The notes beneath the pieces are model-generated. The model was not told where the DNA came from. It ran no database searches and saw only the letters and a program-made list of their open reading frames with translations. The position numbers and the translations under genes are program-made. A stretch of 29,992 nt of DNA from a virus. Shown piece by piece: positions 13,256 to 22,278 of this stretch. Within the stretch, counting starts at the first letter, position 1. The number at the start of each line of letters is the position of its first letter. Location: the IMG/VR virus record IMGVR_UViG_3300025759_000452, positions 1 through 29,992 of that record; one strand, given 5' to 3'.

Positions 13256-14778
13256 TGCGATACGATCCGCGTGCCATTCAACGAATGCGGGGCAGGCCAC
13301 GGTCAAGAATGCGCTCGGTCACGGCTCCGGTTGGCGGGTGGAACACGCGGGACGCCCTGGACTCAATGGACCCGACCGATGCAGTGGTCCTGGACAATTT
13401 CTTCCCGGAGACGGGCAAGGTCTCGCTGCGCAAAGGATATGCCCAGCACGCAACGGGTGTTGGAAATGGCGACGTGCAGACTTTGGCGGAATATCACGCC
13501 GGCACCACGCGCAAGCTGATCGCGGCCGGCGCCGGGGGATTGTACGACGCCACGTCTTCGGGCGCGGCCTCTTCGATCCAGACCGGATACACGTCCAACA
13601 AGTGGCAGTGGGTCAATTTCAACGGGCAACTTCACCTTGTGAACGGTGAAGACGCGCCGCAGATGTATGACGGGTCAATCAACACCCCGTCTTGGAGTGG
13701 ATCAGGCCTTACCACGTCCGATTTGATCGGGGTTGAGGTCTTCAAAAATCGACTGTTCTTCTGGGAGAAGGACAGCCAGGATTTTTGGTACGCGGCGATT
13801 AACGCCGTCACAGGCACGCTGACCAAATTCCCCCTGTCGCGGGTTGGCAGTCTTGGCGGCAACATTGTCGCCATCGGCACATGGACGATGGACGCAGGAC
13901 AGGGCGTGGACGACCGTCTGGTGATCATTCTGTCGAGTGGTCAGGCGGCGGTCTATCAAGGCACCGATCCCGGCGACTCTACCGCGTGGGCGATTGTCGG
14001 CATTTACAACATCGGCGCCCCTCTGGACCGCCGGGCGATTGCCAAGGTGGCGGGCGATTTGTTCATCGCCACGGACGAAGACTATGTTTCCTTTGCCGAA
14101 GTGTGGCGGAAGGGTGAATTCAAGGACCGGGAGAGCAAAATATCTGGCGCGGCCGCAGCCGCCGCGCGGAGCTATGCCGCAAACTTCGGATGGCAGATCA
14201 TCCACTATCCAAGGGGCAACCGGGTGATCGTGAATGTTCCGGAAACGGCATCGCGATACCGCCAACACGTTGTCAACACGCTGACCGGGGCCTGGTGCCG
14301 GTTCACGGATATGAACGCACGCTGTTGGGGGCTGTACAACCGTGACCTCTATTTCGGCGGTGATGGTGGGATCGTCTACAAGGCTGATACGGGGTTCAAC
14401 GACAACTCAGCCAACATCGATGCGGAAGCCCAAACGGCATGGAATGCCTTCGGGAGCCCAACGCCCAAGCGGTTTTCGCAGCTTCGGACGTTGGTTGGCG
14501 GCAGCGGATCGCTGGGTCTGACACAGGGGCTCGCCTTCGACTTTGGCGAGGTTTTGGTTGAGCAGGCGACATCGAGCGAGACGGACGGGCTGACCTGGGA
14601 TGATTTCTTCTGGGATGACGAATTTTGGTCCCCGGAAGTGACGACCCGCGACGGGTGGCTTTCGGTCACGGGAGAAGGCCACGCAACATCTCTTCGGCTT
14701 CGGTACGCCGGCACGGTCGAGAATTTAGTGTGGTATCGCACGGACTATGTGTTTGAGCCCGGGTTCGGGTTGACGTGA
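13255..14778 (+). CDS. Tail nozzle/stabilisation protein (P22 gp10-type)
   Basis: 507 aa. The start SVTAPVGGWNTRDALDSMDP with DAVVLDNFFPETGKVSLRKG is a strong signature of podoviral tail nozzles: an APxGGWNTRD opening, then DNxFPxxGxVxxRxG. Repeating WQWVNFNGQLHLVNGEDAPQ, VFKNRLFFWEK and GDLFIATDEDYVSF blades indicate a beta-propeller as in gp10. The C-terminal part (FFWDDEFWSPEV, LRLRYAGTVENLVWY) is a beta domain. The protein plugs and extends the tail below the adaptor ring. Length is normal. The stop overlaps the next start (TGATG pattern). Confidence 0.88.
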   Translation: MRYDPRAIQRMRGRPRSRMRSVTAPVGGWNTRDALDSMDPTDAVVLDNFFPETGKVSLRKGYAQHATGVGNGDVQTLAEYHAGTTRKLIAAGAGGLYDATSSGAASSIQTGYTSNKWQWVNFNGQLHLVNGEDAPQMYDGSINTPSWSGSGLTTSDLIGVEVFKNRLFFWEKDSQDFWYAAINAVTGTLTKFPLSRVGSLGGNIVAIGTWTMDAGQGVDDRLVIILSSGQAAVYQGTDPGDSTAWAIVGIYNIGAPLDRRAIAKVAGDLFIATDEDYVSFAEVWRKGEFKDRESKISGAAAAAARSYAANFGWQIIHYPRGNRVIVNVPETASRYRQHVVNTLTGAWCRFTDMNARCWGLYNRDLYFGGDGGIVYKADTGFNDNSANIDAEAQTAWNAFGSPTPKRFSQLRTLVGGSGSLGLTQGLAFDFGEVLVEQATSSETDGLTWDDFFWDDEFWSPEVTTRDGWLSVTGEGHATSLRLRYAGTVENLVWYRTDYVFEPGFGLT

Positions 14779-15209
14779 TGCAGATCGTCACCGAACCTGT
14801 CGAATATCTGGCGCAGTGGGCAGCGGACCGCATTCGGGGCGTGGAACATTTCGATAACCCGGCTGCTATCGGGGTGTGCAGGGGCGACCAGTTGGCGGCT
14901 GTCGCCGTCTATACAGACATCAAGCGATGGAAGGGCGGCGGAGACTGCCAGATCAGCTTTGCGGCGGACACGCCGAAATGGGCAACGCGGGAGACAATCG
15001 GGTTGTTCCTGGGCACCCCGTTTCAGGCGCTTGGCGTGAGCCGCATCACTGCGTTGGTCAAGAAGGGCCACAAGCGGTCTCGGAAACTTATCGAGGGCGT
15101 TGGTTTTAAGCGAGAGGGCGCAGTGCGACGGGCGGACCCGGATGGGTCAACCCTTATCATTTACGGTCTCTTGAAAGAGGAATTCGAGGCGGGAAAATAT
15201 GGGCGGTAA
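14778..15209 (+). CDS. GNAT-family acetyltransferase-like protein in the virion operon
   Basis: 143 aa from ATG 14778, overlapping the nozzle stop (GTG 14775 is also possible). It carries the GNAT pattern: a beta hairpin (GDQLAAVAVYTDIKRW), an acceptor-side strand (CQISFAADTPKWATRE), then the helix-strand FLGTPFQALGVSRITALVKK, and the CoA-site stretch HKRSRKLIEGVGFKREGAVR with the terminal YGLLKEEF. Such small acetyltransferases recur between nozzle and ejection genes in many podoviruses. The acceptor is unknown; a virion or host protein is possible. Confidence 0.8.
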   Translation: MQIVTEPVEYLAQWAADRIRGVEHFDNPAAIGVCRGDQLAAVAVYTDIKRWKGGGDCQISFAADTPKWATRETIGLFLGTPFQALGVSRITALVKKGHKRSRKLIEGVGFKREGAVRRADPDGSTLIIYGLLKEEFEAGKYGR

Positions 15210-16128
15210 GAGCGGAGACAGCGGGCCTCAGATCAACCCGCAGAGCCTGATCAATCAACAGGCTCAACAGAACCGGATTACGCAGTTTGGTCCGCAAGGC
15301 AACCTGATTTTCGGGTCCATTGGATCTGACGGGCAGTTCCAGCCGAGGACGGGCGGTGCAGCGGCGGCGCTGGAAGAATCGCCTTTCCAAGAAAGGTATC
15401 GCCAGGGCCGGGAAGACCTGTCTTTGATTGCGCAGGAAACGGCGGCCCCGCGCATCCAGAACCTTCCTCTTGCGCCCATTGATGTCACGCAATTCCCCGA
15501 GCGGCAATTCAGCCTCAATTATGATCAGGTAGACGACGTGCCCCGGTCGGCTGATTTCGCGGACCAGATCAATTCCGCCGAACGCGCGACGTTTGAGCGG
15601 GGGATGGGGTTGCTGAATCCCGTCTTCGAGGACCAGAACCGCCGGCTGGAAACGAAACTGGTCAACCAGGGTCTCCCGAGGGGCTCCGAGGCGTTTGGGT
15701 CCGATTTCGAGGATATGCGCCGCGCTCAGAATGAACAAATGGGCAAGTTGGCGCTTGATGCCGTTGCGGCCGGTCGGGCGGAAGATTCTCGGCTGTTCGG
15801 TCAGGGTATGAGTGCCCGCAATGCCCAGATTCAGGACCAGTTGAACCAAGCGTCCTTCCTGAACACGAACCGTGCGCAAGCCGTGCAAGAAAATCAGGCG
15901 TTGCGGTCACAGGAATTGTCCGAATTGGGTGGTCTTCTGGGTCTGCAGCCGGTGCAGCCGATCCAGAGCCAGAGTTTTTTCGGGCCGGCGAATGTCGATG
16001 TCATGGGACCGTATGCCATGGCAAATCAGCAAGCGATGGCGAATCGCCAAATGGCGAATCAGAACCGCAATGCGATGATGCAGGGCATTGTCGGGTTGGG
16101 CAGCGCCGCGATGGGCGCCTTCATCTAA
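15199..16128 (+). CDS. Putative internal virion/ejection protein, 309 aa
   Basis: Overlaps the acetyltransferase by 11 bases. Nearly the whole chain is Q/N/A-rich helix: a start MGGKSGDSGPQINPQSLINQ, a middle FERGMGLLNPVFEDQNRRLE then TKLVNQGLPRGSEAF, a long AQEN-rich helix and a Gly/Ala hydrophobic end (GIVGLGSAAMGAF). This composition and position (after nozzle, before two more helical proteins) match podoviral ejection proteins, which leave the capsid first and form a conduit through the envelope. The LNPVFEDQNRRLETKLVNQG pattern recurs in alphaproteobacterial and Burkholderia phage proteins. Could instead be a tail-needle-side component. Confidence 0.65.
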   Translation: MGGKSGDSGPQINPQSLINQQAQQNRITQFGPQGNLIFGSIGSDGQFQPRTGGAAAALEESPFQERYRQGREDLSLIAQETAAPRIQNLPLAPIDVTQFPERQFSLNYDQVDDVPRSADFADQINSAERATFERGMGLLNPVFEDQNRRLETKLVNQGLPRGSEAFGSDFEDMRRAQNEQMGKLALDAVAAGRAEDSRLFGQGMSARNAQIQDQLNQASFLNTNRAQAVQENQALRSQELSELGGLLGLQPVQPIQSQSFFGPANVDVMGPYAMANQQAMANRQMANQNRNAMMQGIVGLGSAAMGAFI

Positions 16129-16137
16129 GGAGAGGTC

Positions 16138-16560
16138 ATGTTTCAGGGCAATGGGGTGTTTTTGAAGGGCGGACAGGGTGTGGTGCCCGCCGGTCACGTC
16201 GCCAACAGGCTTCAGGCCGGTCAGTTCGGGCCGACGCCGAACGCTTCTGCGCCTCCGGGGTTCGTCGTGCCTGCAACCGGCGAAAACGTCGCGCCGACCA
16301 ACATCCAGAGTGAAATCCTGCCGCAGGATGGTTCGTTTCAGCCGGCAAGTTCTCCCGCCGATGTGCCGCCGGAGTTCCTGACGCCGGAAGAGCGGCGTCA
16401 AATGTCCCTGATGCTTCAGAGCGGCGATTTCAATGGCGTCCCCACTTATTTGGGCGGCAACATGACGAACACGCCCCCGGCAACGCCGGTATATCGTTCC
16501 GAAGCGGCGCGGATGCTTGGGCTTTCTCCTGCTGAGTTGGATATGAGGTTCCCGCGATGA
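16138..16560 (+). CDS. Hypothetical virion-cluster protein, 140 aa
   Basis: ATG 16138 follows a GGAGAGG signal; the stop overlaps the next ATG (ATGA). The protein is rich in P/G/Q with low predicted helix in its first 80 residues (GVVPAGHVANRLQAGQFGPT ... SFQPASSPADVPPEFLTPEE). It ends with a helical segment (SEAARMLGLSPAELDMRF). Disorder plus a terminal helix suggests a flexible linker or chaperone-like partner of the neighbouring ejection proteins. No family recognised. Confidence 0.6.
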   Translation: MFQGNGVFLKGGQGVVPAGHVANRLQAGQFGPTPNASAPPGFVVPATGENVAPTNIQSEILPQDGSFQPASSPADVPPEFLTPEERRQMSLMLQSGDFNGVPTYLGGNMTNTPPATPVYRSEAARMLGLSPAELDMRFPR

Positions 16561-17573
16561 GGCCTTCCGGACAGACCCAGATCTTCGACCCCATGGCGCG
16601 GGCTCTAATCCAGAATTCGCAAACCCAGGCGCCGATGAGCAACTGGCTTCAGCCCCTGGGCCGGCTGGCGCAATTCGGTGTGGGGCACTATCGCGAACAG
16701 AAAGGCAAGACAGAAGCCAACGAGCTTCTGAAAAAGGCCTTTGCTGATCCGAAGGCGGACCCTCAAAAAGTTGCGGCGATGTTGGCGGGCAATCCGAGAA
16801 CGGCCGGCATGGCGAATCAAATCTACGCCACGGGCCTTGCTGCAAGAATGAAGGCGAAGGCCGAAGAGGGGAATATGGCCGCCAAAATCCGCTACAAGGT
16901 GGCGGAAATGAAAGCCTTGATGCCCTACAAAATGATGCTGAAGCGCGCAGGCGCAACCCGCAACGTGATTACCATCATGAACAAGCGGGAAAGCAAGATG
17001 GCCGAGGAAATGGGGAAGGCCGACGCCAAGACGTATGTTGATGCGCAGCGCGCGGCGATCCAGGGTGCGGATGTTTCGGCAAAATTGCAGATGCTCGCGA
17101 AACTGCAGAGCAACGTCAAGACTGGCCCTGGCGCGGAAACGCAATTGACAGTGGCGCAGGTGGCGCAGCGGCTCGGCATGGACCCGAAAGCCCTGGGGAT
17201 GAGTGGGGACCAGATCGCGGACGCGCAGACCTACAAAGCGATTTCCATGCAACTGGTTATGAATCGCATGTCCGCCTTGAAGGGCGCGGTATCCGACCGG
17301 GAATGGGTGCTGTTGCAGCAGCAGGTTCCGAATATGTCCAACTCCCCGGAGGGCAACAAGCGCCTCATTCAAGTCATGACGCAGCTTTCCGGCCGGATGG
17401 CCTTGAAGGCGAAGATGATGCGCAAGCATATCGCAGACAAGAAGAGCCTCGATGGCTTCGCGGAGAAGTGGAACGAGTACACGGCGAACAATCCGTTGGT
17501 CTCCGGCGGCACAGCAAAGACCGCTCCGAAAAGCGGCACGCCGGCCCCTCCGAAGGGATTCAAGGTGCAATAG
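16557..17573 (+). CDS. Putative internal virion/ejection protein, 338 aa
   Basis: Almost all alpha-helical and A/K/M/Q-rich. It has a long central stretch (MKAKAEEGNMAAKIRYKVAE, then MKALMPYKMMLKRAGATRNV, then IMNKRESKMAEEMGKADAK) with net positive charge. The end is a K/P/T-rich linker (TAKTAPKSGTPAPPKGFKVQ). The first helix follows NWLQPLGRLAQFGVGHYREQ. Its place between the 309-aa and 773-aa helical proteins and its composition fit the middle member of a three-protein ejection set, as in P22 (gp7, gp20, gp16) or T7 (gp14-16). No direct homologue recognised. Confidence 0.6.
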   Translation: MRPSGQTQIFDPMARALIQNSQTQAPMSNWLQPLGRLAQFGVGHYREQKGKTEANELLKKAFADPKADPQKVAAMLAGNPRTAGMANQIYATGLAARMKAKAEEGNMAAKIRYKVAEMKALMPYKMMLKRAGATRNVITIMNKRESKMAEEMGKADAKTYVDAQRAAIQGADVSAKLQMLAKLQSNVKTGPGAETQLTVAQVAQRLGMDPKALGMSGDQIADAQTYKAISMQLVMNRMSALKGAVSDREWVLLQQQVPNMSNSPEGNKRLIQVMTQLSGRMALKAKMMRKHIADKKSLDGFAEKWNEYTANNPLVSGGTAKTAPKSGTPAPPKGFKVQ

Positions 17574-19895
17574 ATGGACATTCAGAAGGGTCACTTCGCC
17601 ACGGACGGGCAGGGCAACGTCCGCATTCTTGTTGACGGCCAGTGGGTCGCGCCCGAACAGAAGGCCGTCAACGATGCCGGGGACGAAGCCTATCTGGTCA
17701 ACGGGCAATGGATGACCCGGCCCATTGGATCGGCCAAAGCGGTTGCCGATCAGGCGTTCGGGGATCAACCGGACATATCCAGGGGTCCAGATGAAATGCC
17801 GGACAACGCCTCTGTGATGGCGGCGGCCAAGACGGGCAAAGATCCGCTTCCGGCCGGCGGCGGCATGACGCCAGGGCTCGCAACAACCCGATCCCCGACG
17901 GCAGAGAAAGGCCCGTATCGCGATTTTGTGACAGCCGAGGGGCGGTACGCGCCGTTGAAGGACGCGGACGGAAAGGTCATCGAGGAAATCGACGGCGCGC
18001 CGGGCAAGGGAACGGGTTGGGACATCAAGATGGCCGCGTTGTTCATCGCGGAGACCGACCCGGCCCGTCGAGCAAAGATCATCGAATTCAACCTCCCTGG
18101 ATCGAAGGCAGAAGTCCGCGGTGAGGATGTTATCATCACCATGCCCAATGGCGAGCAGCGTGTCTTGAACAAACGCGGTTTGTCGATGCGCGATGTGGTG
18201 GACACGATTTCCGCGATTGGGAAAATGATCATAATCGCGAAGACGGGTGGCTCTGCCGCTGGCCTGCTGGGAGGGGCTGCCCGTGCGGGTGCTGCGACCG
18301 GCGCCATGGAACTCGCTGGCGGCACGGCATCGGCGCTGGGTGGCTCTGAAAAGCCCCTGGTGGAGACTGTTAAGGACGCGGCCATGGGAGCCGCCTTTGC
18401 AGCCGGCGGCACGCTGCTGGTGGGCGGGACGTTCAAAGCCGCAAAGGCCCTTAGGAAAAAGGGTCGTTTGTTCAAGGGCGATCAACTCAGCCCCGCCGGT
18501 CGCGCCTTGCTGAAAAAGTCAGGCGTTGATCCTGACGACCTCACCCCGGAGACAATCCGGGAACTGAAGCCAATTATTGGTAAGGCGCGGAACGCCAAAG
18601 AGGCCGTTCGTCTTGCCGAGGCCAGGGGGTTGAAGGTCAATCTGACGCGGGGGCAGGTCACGCGCGACCCCGCTGCGTTGGGCCGGGAAGACGTTTTGGC
18701 GAAGGGCGGGGTGGAGTCCCTGGGGGACGATGCCAGCCGCCTCGCTGCAATGCGGCAGGGCCAGCCGAAATCGCTTGCCGCCGCCGGCGATGATGTGGCG
18801 GGCCGTGTCACGGGAACCCCGTTGTCTCCCGACCGTGGGGCTTCGATGAAGGCCGCGCAAGAGAAGCTGGGGCAGTTGTACGCGGCCGAGAAGAAAGCCG
18901 TGAGGGCTGCTTACGACGCGGCGAAGAACGGCAATGTAAAGGTTGCGACGGCATCCCTGAAAGACTATGCCAACCAACTCCGCGCGATCCGGGATGAATT
19001 CACCGATCCGCAGGTCAAATCTGCAGTCAATACCATCCTGAAAAAGATTCAGGCGAAGGGCGTCACGTCGATCTCCCTCACGGAATTGGAGAACGCGCGG
19101 AAGGTGTTCACCAACCTTCGGGGAAATCCATCGCAATTCGCGGCGGCGGCCCGTCTGCGGGGCGTCCATGACGACGTAATGAACGGGTTGGGAGACGATG
19201 CGTTCAAGCGCGGCGGACCGCAGGCGGTGAAGGCGTATCGCAAGGCCGTTTCGATGCGAAAAGAGATGGCCAAGCGCTTTGACGACGACAAGGCGATCAT
19301 GGAGGGTGTCGGCAAAAGCCGGGTCGGGGACGATTTCGAGACCGCAGCGCCCGAGGAATTTGCCCAGAAGATCTTCGGCAAGTCCGGGCTGAGTCCCGTC
19401 AAAGGCGCCGACAAGACCATCAAACGACTGAAAACGGTTCTGGGCAAGGACAGCGCCGAATTCCAGGGCGTGAAGAACGAGGTCATTTCGCGCGTTTTCC
19501 AGGGCACCCCGGAGTCCTGGCCGAACCGCTTGAACAGGTTCGTCAAGGGCAACCCAACCCTGGCGCGGGAGTTGTTCACAAAGGCGGAAATGGCGCAACT
19601 GCGCACCCTCGCTCGCGTTTCGGATACCGCCATGAATGCCCCGGTGGGTGTCTACAATAAATCCGGCTCGGCAATCAATTTGCTGAGGGACAACCCCGCG
19701 ATCAAGCGAATGCCGATCGTTGGGAATTTGGTGAAATATCCGGAGAATGTCGGCAACGATATGTTCGCGCGCCGTGCAATGGTGCCCCTAATTCCGGCGA
19801 ACTCGAACAATGCCGTGGCTGGGTTGGGTGGTGCTGCAATCGGTGGCGACGAACGCCGGCGTCAGGCCATCGTTCGGATGCTTCAGGGCCAATAG
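17574..19895 (+). CDS. Large internal/ejection protein, 773 aa
   Basis: Starts right after the previous TAG. Near the N-terminus a VDGQW / VNGQW pair (about residues 20 and 42) is a short internal duplication. Residues about 218-300 are a Gly/Ala-rich, hydrophobic stretch (GGSAAGLLGGAARAGAATGA then AAFAAGGTLLVGGTFKAAKA) of the glycine-zipper kind, able to insert in membranes. The rest is long basic/amphipathic helix. As the largest protein after the nozzle it is the likely main core/ejection protein (T7 gp16-like role). I see no lytic transglycosylase Glu motif. Its last 13 bases overlap the convergent 19883-20200 gene. Confidence 0.7.
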   Translation: MDIQKGHFATDGQGNVRILVDGQWVAPEQKAVNDAGDEAYLVNGQWMTRPIGSAKAVADQAFGDQPDISRGPDEMPDNASVMAAAKTGKDPLPAGGGMTPGLATTRSPTAEKGPYRDFVTAEGRYAPLKDADGKVIEEIDGAPGKGTGWDIKMAALFIAETDPARRAKIIEFNLPGSKAEVRGEDVIITMPNGEQRVLNKRGLSMRDVVDTISAIGKMIIIAKTGGSAAGLLGGAARAGAATGAMELAGGTASALGGSEKPLVETVKDAAMGAAFAAGGTLLVGGTFKAAKALRKKGRLFKGDQLSPAGRALLKKSGVDPDDLTPETIRELKPIIGKARNAKEAVRLAEARGLKVNLTRGQVTRDPAALGREDVLAKGGVESLGDDASRLAAMRQGQPKSLAAAGDDVAGRVTGTPLSPDRGASMKAAQEKLGQLYAAEKKAVRAAYDAAKNGNVKVATASLKDYANQLRAIRDEFTDPQVKSAVNTILKKIQAKGVTSISLTELENARKVFTNLRGNPSQFAAAARLRGVHDDVMNGLGDDAFKRGGPQAVKAYRKAVSMRKEMAKRFDDDKAIMEGVGKSRVGDDFETAAPEEFAQKIFGKSGLSPVKGADKTIKRLKTVLGKDSAEFQGVKNEVISRVFQGTPESWPNRLNRFVKGNPTLARELFTKAEMAQLRTLARVSDTAMNAPVGVYNKSGSAINLLRDNPAIKRMPIVGNLVKYPENVGNDMFARRAMVPLIPANSNNAVAGLGGAAIGGDERRRQAIVRMLQGQ

Positions 19896-20200
19896 CCGAA
19901 CTTCTTTTTGTGCCAGAGGGCCCAGAGAAGGCCGAGGCACAGCCCCGCGATTGCGGTTTCAAGGGCTCCGACCAATCGGATGCCGATGGCGATTGCGCTG
20001 GACACGGCAACAACGCTGGCAATCAAGGCGAGGGCGTTCGGTTCGTGGCCTTGCCGGATTTCGTGGTCGGCTAAGGCCCAAAAAAGGCCGGCCGCACCGA
20101 ACGCCAGTGCGGCCAAGACATAGGGATTTCCCGCGCCGTAGATGTAGGCGGCACAAGCGGCCAATCCCGAGGCCACGAACCCGACAAGAAAAAGATACAT
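19883..20200 (-). CDS. Antisense-oriented small membrane protein, 105 aa
   Basis: The only minus-strand gene inside the virion operon. From ATG 20200 the protein reads MYLFLVGFVASGLAACAAYI and continues with about four hydrophobic segments (residues about 2-22, 27-45, 58-75, 80-97) and a basic end (WHKKKFGYWP). This is a polytopic inner-membrane protein. It converges on and overlaps the 773-aa gene by 13 bases. The plus strand of 19896-20246 has no gene of its own, so this is not a shadow. A near-perfect promoter lies immediately upstream, and transcription should begin at or one base before the ATG. A prophage-expressed exclusion or conversion function is an attractive inference; a holin/antiholin is an alternative. 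Confidence 0.75.
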   Translation of the reverse strand: MYLFLVGFVASGLAACAAYIYGAGNPYVLAALAFGAAGLFWALADHEIRQGHEPNALALIASVVAVSSAIAIGIRLVGALETAIAGLCLGLLWALWHKKKFGYWP

Positions 20201-20207
20201 CGCTCGG

Positions 20208-20236
20208 ATTATACCGATCCGGCGCGCGATTTGCAA
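20208..20236 (-). promoter_or_regulatory. Near-consensus sigma70 promoter for a leaderless antisense gene
   Basis: Read on the minus strand: TTGCAA (20236-20231), exactly 17 bases, then a perfect TATAAT (20213-20208). Seven bases separate the -10 from ATG 20200, so transcription would begin at 20201 or 20200, leaving no room for a Shine-Dalgarno. The -35 lies next to the GGAGGA ribosome-binding site of the rightward tail-fibre gene. Confidence 0.78.
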
Positions 20237-20246
20237 TGGAGGAACT

Positions 20247-21710
20247 ATGCCCGGTTGGGATGGAAACGGGAACTTCACCCGGAATTACGACTGGACTGAC
20301 GACCGGGACAGCGCGATCAAAGTGCAGGCGTCCCGGTTTGACACCGAACACGACAACTTTGCCACGGGCATCCAGGCATGTCTTGCAAAGAACGGTGAAA
20401 ATGCCGCGACGGCGGACCTGAATCTGGGGACGTATCGGTACACAAACGCCGGCCAAGCGACCGCACGCACCGATCTTCTGAGGGCCGATCAACTCCAAGA
20501 CGGCGATCTGAATTACGCGGCGGCGGGTGGCACGGCGGATGTGATCACGATTGCGCTCTCCCCAGCGATTACGGCCTACACAGAGGGGCCGATTTATGTT
20601 TTCCGCCCTTCTGCAGACAATGCCACGACCACGCCGACCATCAATTTCAATTCGGTCGGCGCCAAAACCATCAAGAAGTATGATGCCCAAGCACTGTTGG
20701 CGGGTGACATTCAAGAGAACAGCCCCGCCCTTGTGTCTTATGACGCAACCGATGACAGTTTCATCTTGCTGAATCCTGCTTCGGTCAAGGATTTTATTAC
20801 CGCATCCTCGACCGACACGCTCACGAACAAGACCCTCACCAGTCCGACCATCAACGCGGGCGCTTTGTCGGGAACCTTCTCTGGCGACCCGACCTTCTCT
20901 GGTGCGGTGACATTTTCTAGCACCGTCAATCTCGACGGCAACACCTCCATCCGCAATGCCGGAAACGTTCCCACCAACCTACGGAACACGACGGCAACGC
21001 CCGGAAACGGTACATGGATTGCCAACGTCAACGCTCAGGCGGAGAACGACGCCGGCACGAACACGACGTTCGCTCGCATTCTCTTTGTTATCAGCGACGA
21101 CACCGACACCACCGAAGACGGTCGCATTGATGGTCGTGCAATGGTCGCGGGGAGCGAGCAGACGGTGTTCTCTGCGGGTTCGTCTCCAATTTCTGTGACC
21201 AACGGCACGTTCAACGTCAACAATCTGAGCGTCAACGGAACCGCAACAGGTATCAGCGCGATCACGCGGGGGACGGTCGATACCCTGAATACCGAGACGA
21301 GCGTCACATTCAGTTCCATCGCTTCCGGCGCGAACCGCATCACGATCATGTTCGATCAGGTTTCGGAGGACTCAGGCGATGACCTGCTTGTTCAGATTGG
21401 CGACAGCGGCGGCCTAGAAACAACGGGTTATGAAAGCACGTCGGCCGACCAGAGCAGCGGTTCAACCGGAACGACAGGCTTCATCGTACGCATGTCGTCT
21501 TCCGGCAACACTTTCTCGGGAATCATGGTTCTGACTCGCATCGACGGAAACACTTGGGTTGAGGGTCACTCAGTCGGTCGGAACTCCGGCAACAACGGCA
21601 TGGCTGGCGGTGGTCGGAAAGAACTCAGCGCCGAACTGGACCGCCTCGCTATTTTGCTCGATGGCTCGGGCACGTTTGATGGCGGCGAAGTCAACATTTA
21701 TGTGGAGTAG
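20247..21710 (+). CDS. Tail fibre / receptor-binding protein
   Basis: 487 aa from ATG 20247 with GGAGGA upstream. The first 130 residues (GNGNFTRNYDWTDDRDSAIK then VQASRFDTEHDNFATGIQAC) form a virion-attachment domain common in podoviral and prophage fibres. The centre has the repeated TDTLTNKTLTSPTINAGALSG beads typical of trimeric fibres, and then T/S/G/N-rich beta segments. The C-terminal domain (about 340-487; VDTLNTETSVTFSSIASGAN ... GGEVNIYVE) is a beta sandwich likely to contact the receptor. No depolymerase or chaperone-cleavage motif is recognised. Confidence 0.82.
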   Translation: MPGWDGNGNFTRNYDWTDDRDSAIKVQASRFDTEHDNFATGIQACLAKNGENAATADLNLGTYRYTNAGQATARTDLLRADQLQDGDLNYAAAGGTADVITIALSPAITAYTEGPIYVFRPSADNATTTPTINFNSVGAKTIKKYDAQALLAGDIQENSPALVSYDATDDSFILLNPASVKDFITASSTDTLTNKTLTSPTINAGALSGTFSGDPTFSGAVTFSSTVNLDGNTSIRNAGNVPTNLRNTTATPGNGTWIANVNAQAENDAGTNTTFARILFVISDDTDTTEDGRIDGRAMVAGSEQTVFSAGSSPISVTNGTFNVNNLSVNGTATGISAITRGTVDTLNTETSVTFSSIASGANRITIMFDQVSEDSGDDLLVQIGDSGGLETTGYESTSADQSSGSTGTTGFIVRMSSSGNTFSGIMVLTRIDGNTWVEGHSVGRNSGNNGMAGGGRKELSAELDRLAILLDGSGTFDGGEVNIYVE

Positions 21711-21713
21711 ATC

Positions 21714-22277
21714 ATGTACACCGTAATCTCACGGGTCACGGACGGCGTGATCGAGAAATACCTCTCCGGCCTGACCGAGGCGGAAGCGGACGAAACCGTG
21801 GCTTGGTTGAAAGGCGAAGCCCCACGGATCAAGATCGTCACGTCCGAGGAAGGGGAAGAAGAGCAGGAGATTTGGGCCGACCCCACCTATCCGGCCTTCA
21901 AGGTTCTCACACCCGCGCAGAACATCACACTCTACCGGGTCAAGGCGGACAACAGCTTGTCTTCGCCGCGCCCGTCCAGCGATCAGGTCTGGGACACGCA
22001 GACGGAAGCCTGGGTCACTGACCCCGATTACATCAAGCCGGGTGCGTGGGAGACGGACGCCTTCATCGACCGTTTCACTGACGCTGAATGGGCTGGCATT
22101 TGGGCGGCGATCCAGGCCAGCCCCGCGATGGCGAAGTGGTACTCGAAGGCTGCTGCCAATGGGTCTATTCGGGCGGTAAGCCCGGACACGCAGGCCGGTA
22201 TGGCTGCCTTGGTTGCGACTGGTCTGTTGACCGAAGAGCGCCGGGACGAAATCCTCGACCCGGACTGGGTTCCCTAA
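21714..22277 (+). CDS. Probable tail-fibre-associated or assembly protein, 187 aa
   Basis: ATG 21714 follows the fibre stop by three bases. The N-terminal part (VISRVTDGVIEKYLSGLTEA) is followed by an acidic linker. A W-rich section (VWDTQTEAWVTDPDYIKPGA) resembles the W.....W.D.D repeats of fibre-assembly proteins and fibre tips. The remainder (FTDAEWAGIWAAIQASPAMA) is a helical domain seen at the ends of podoviral fibre operons. Fibre assembly or a second fibre component are equal possibilities. Confidence 0.55.
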   Translation: MYTVISRVTDGVIEKYLSGLTEAEADETVAWLKGEAPRIKIVTSEEGEEEQEIWADPTYPAFKVLTPAQNITLYRVKADNSLSSPRPSSDQVWDTQTEAWVTDPDYIKPGAWETDAFIDRFTDAEWAGIWAAIQASPAMAKWYSKAAANGSIRAVSPDTQAGMAALVATGLLTEERRDEILDPDWVP

Positions 22278-22278
22278 A

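Noticed and set aside
16605-18485. A 626-codon minus-strand open frame under the ejection genes
   Set aside because: It is the mirror of two highly helical, A/K/Q-rich plus-strand genes; the antisense product is an R/H/L-rich mixture with no motif. Long antisense frames are expected at this GC content.
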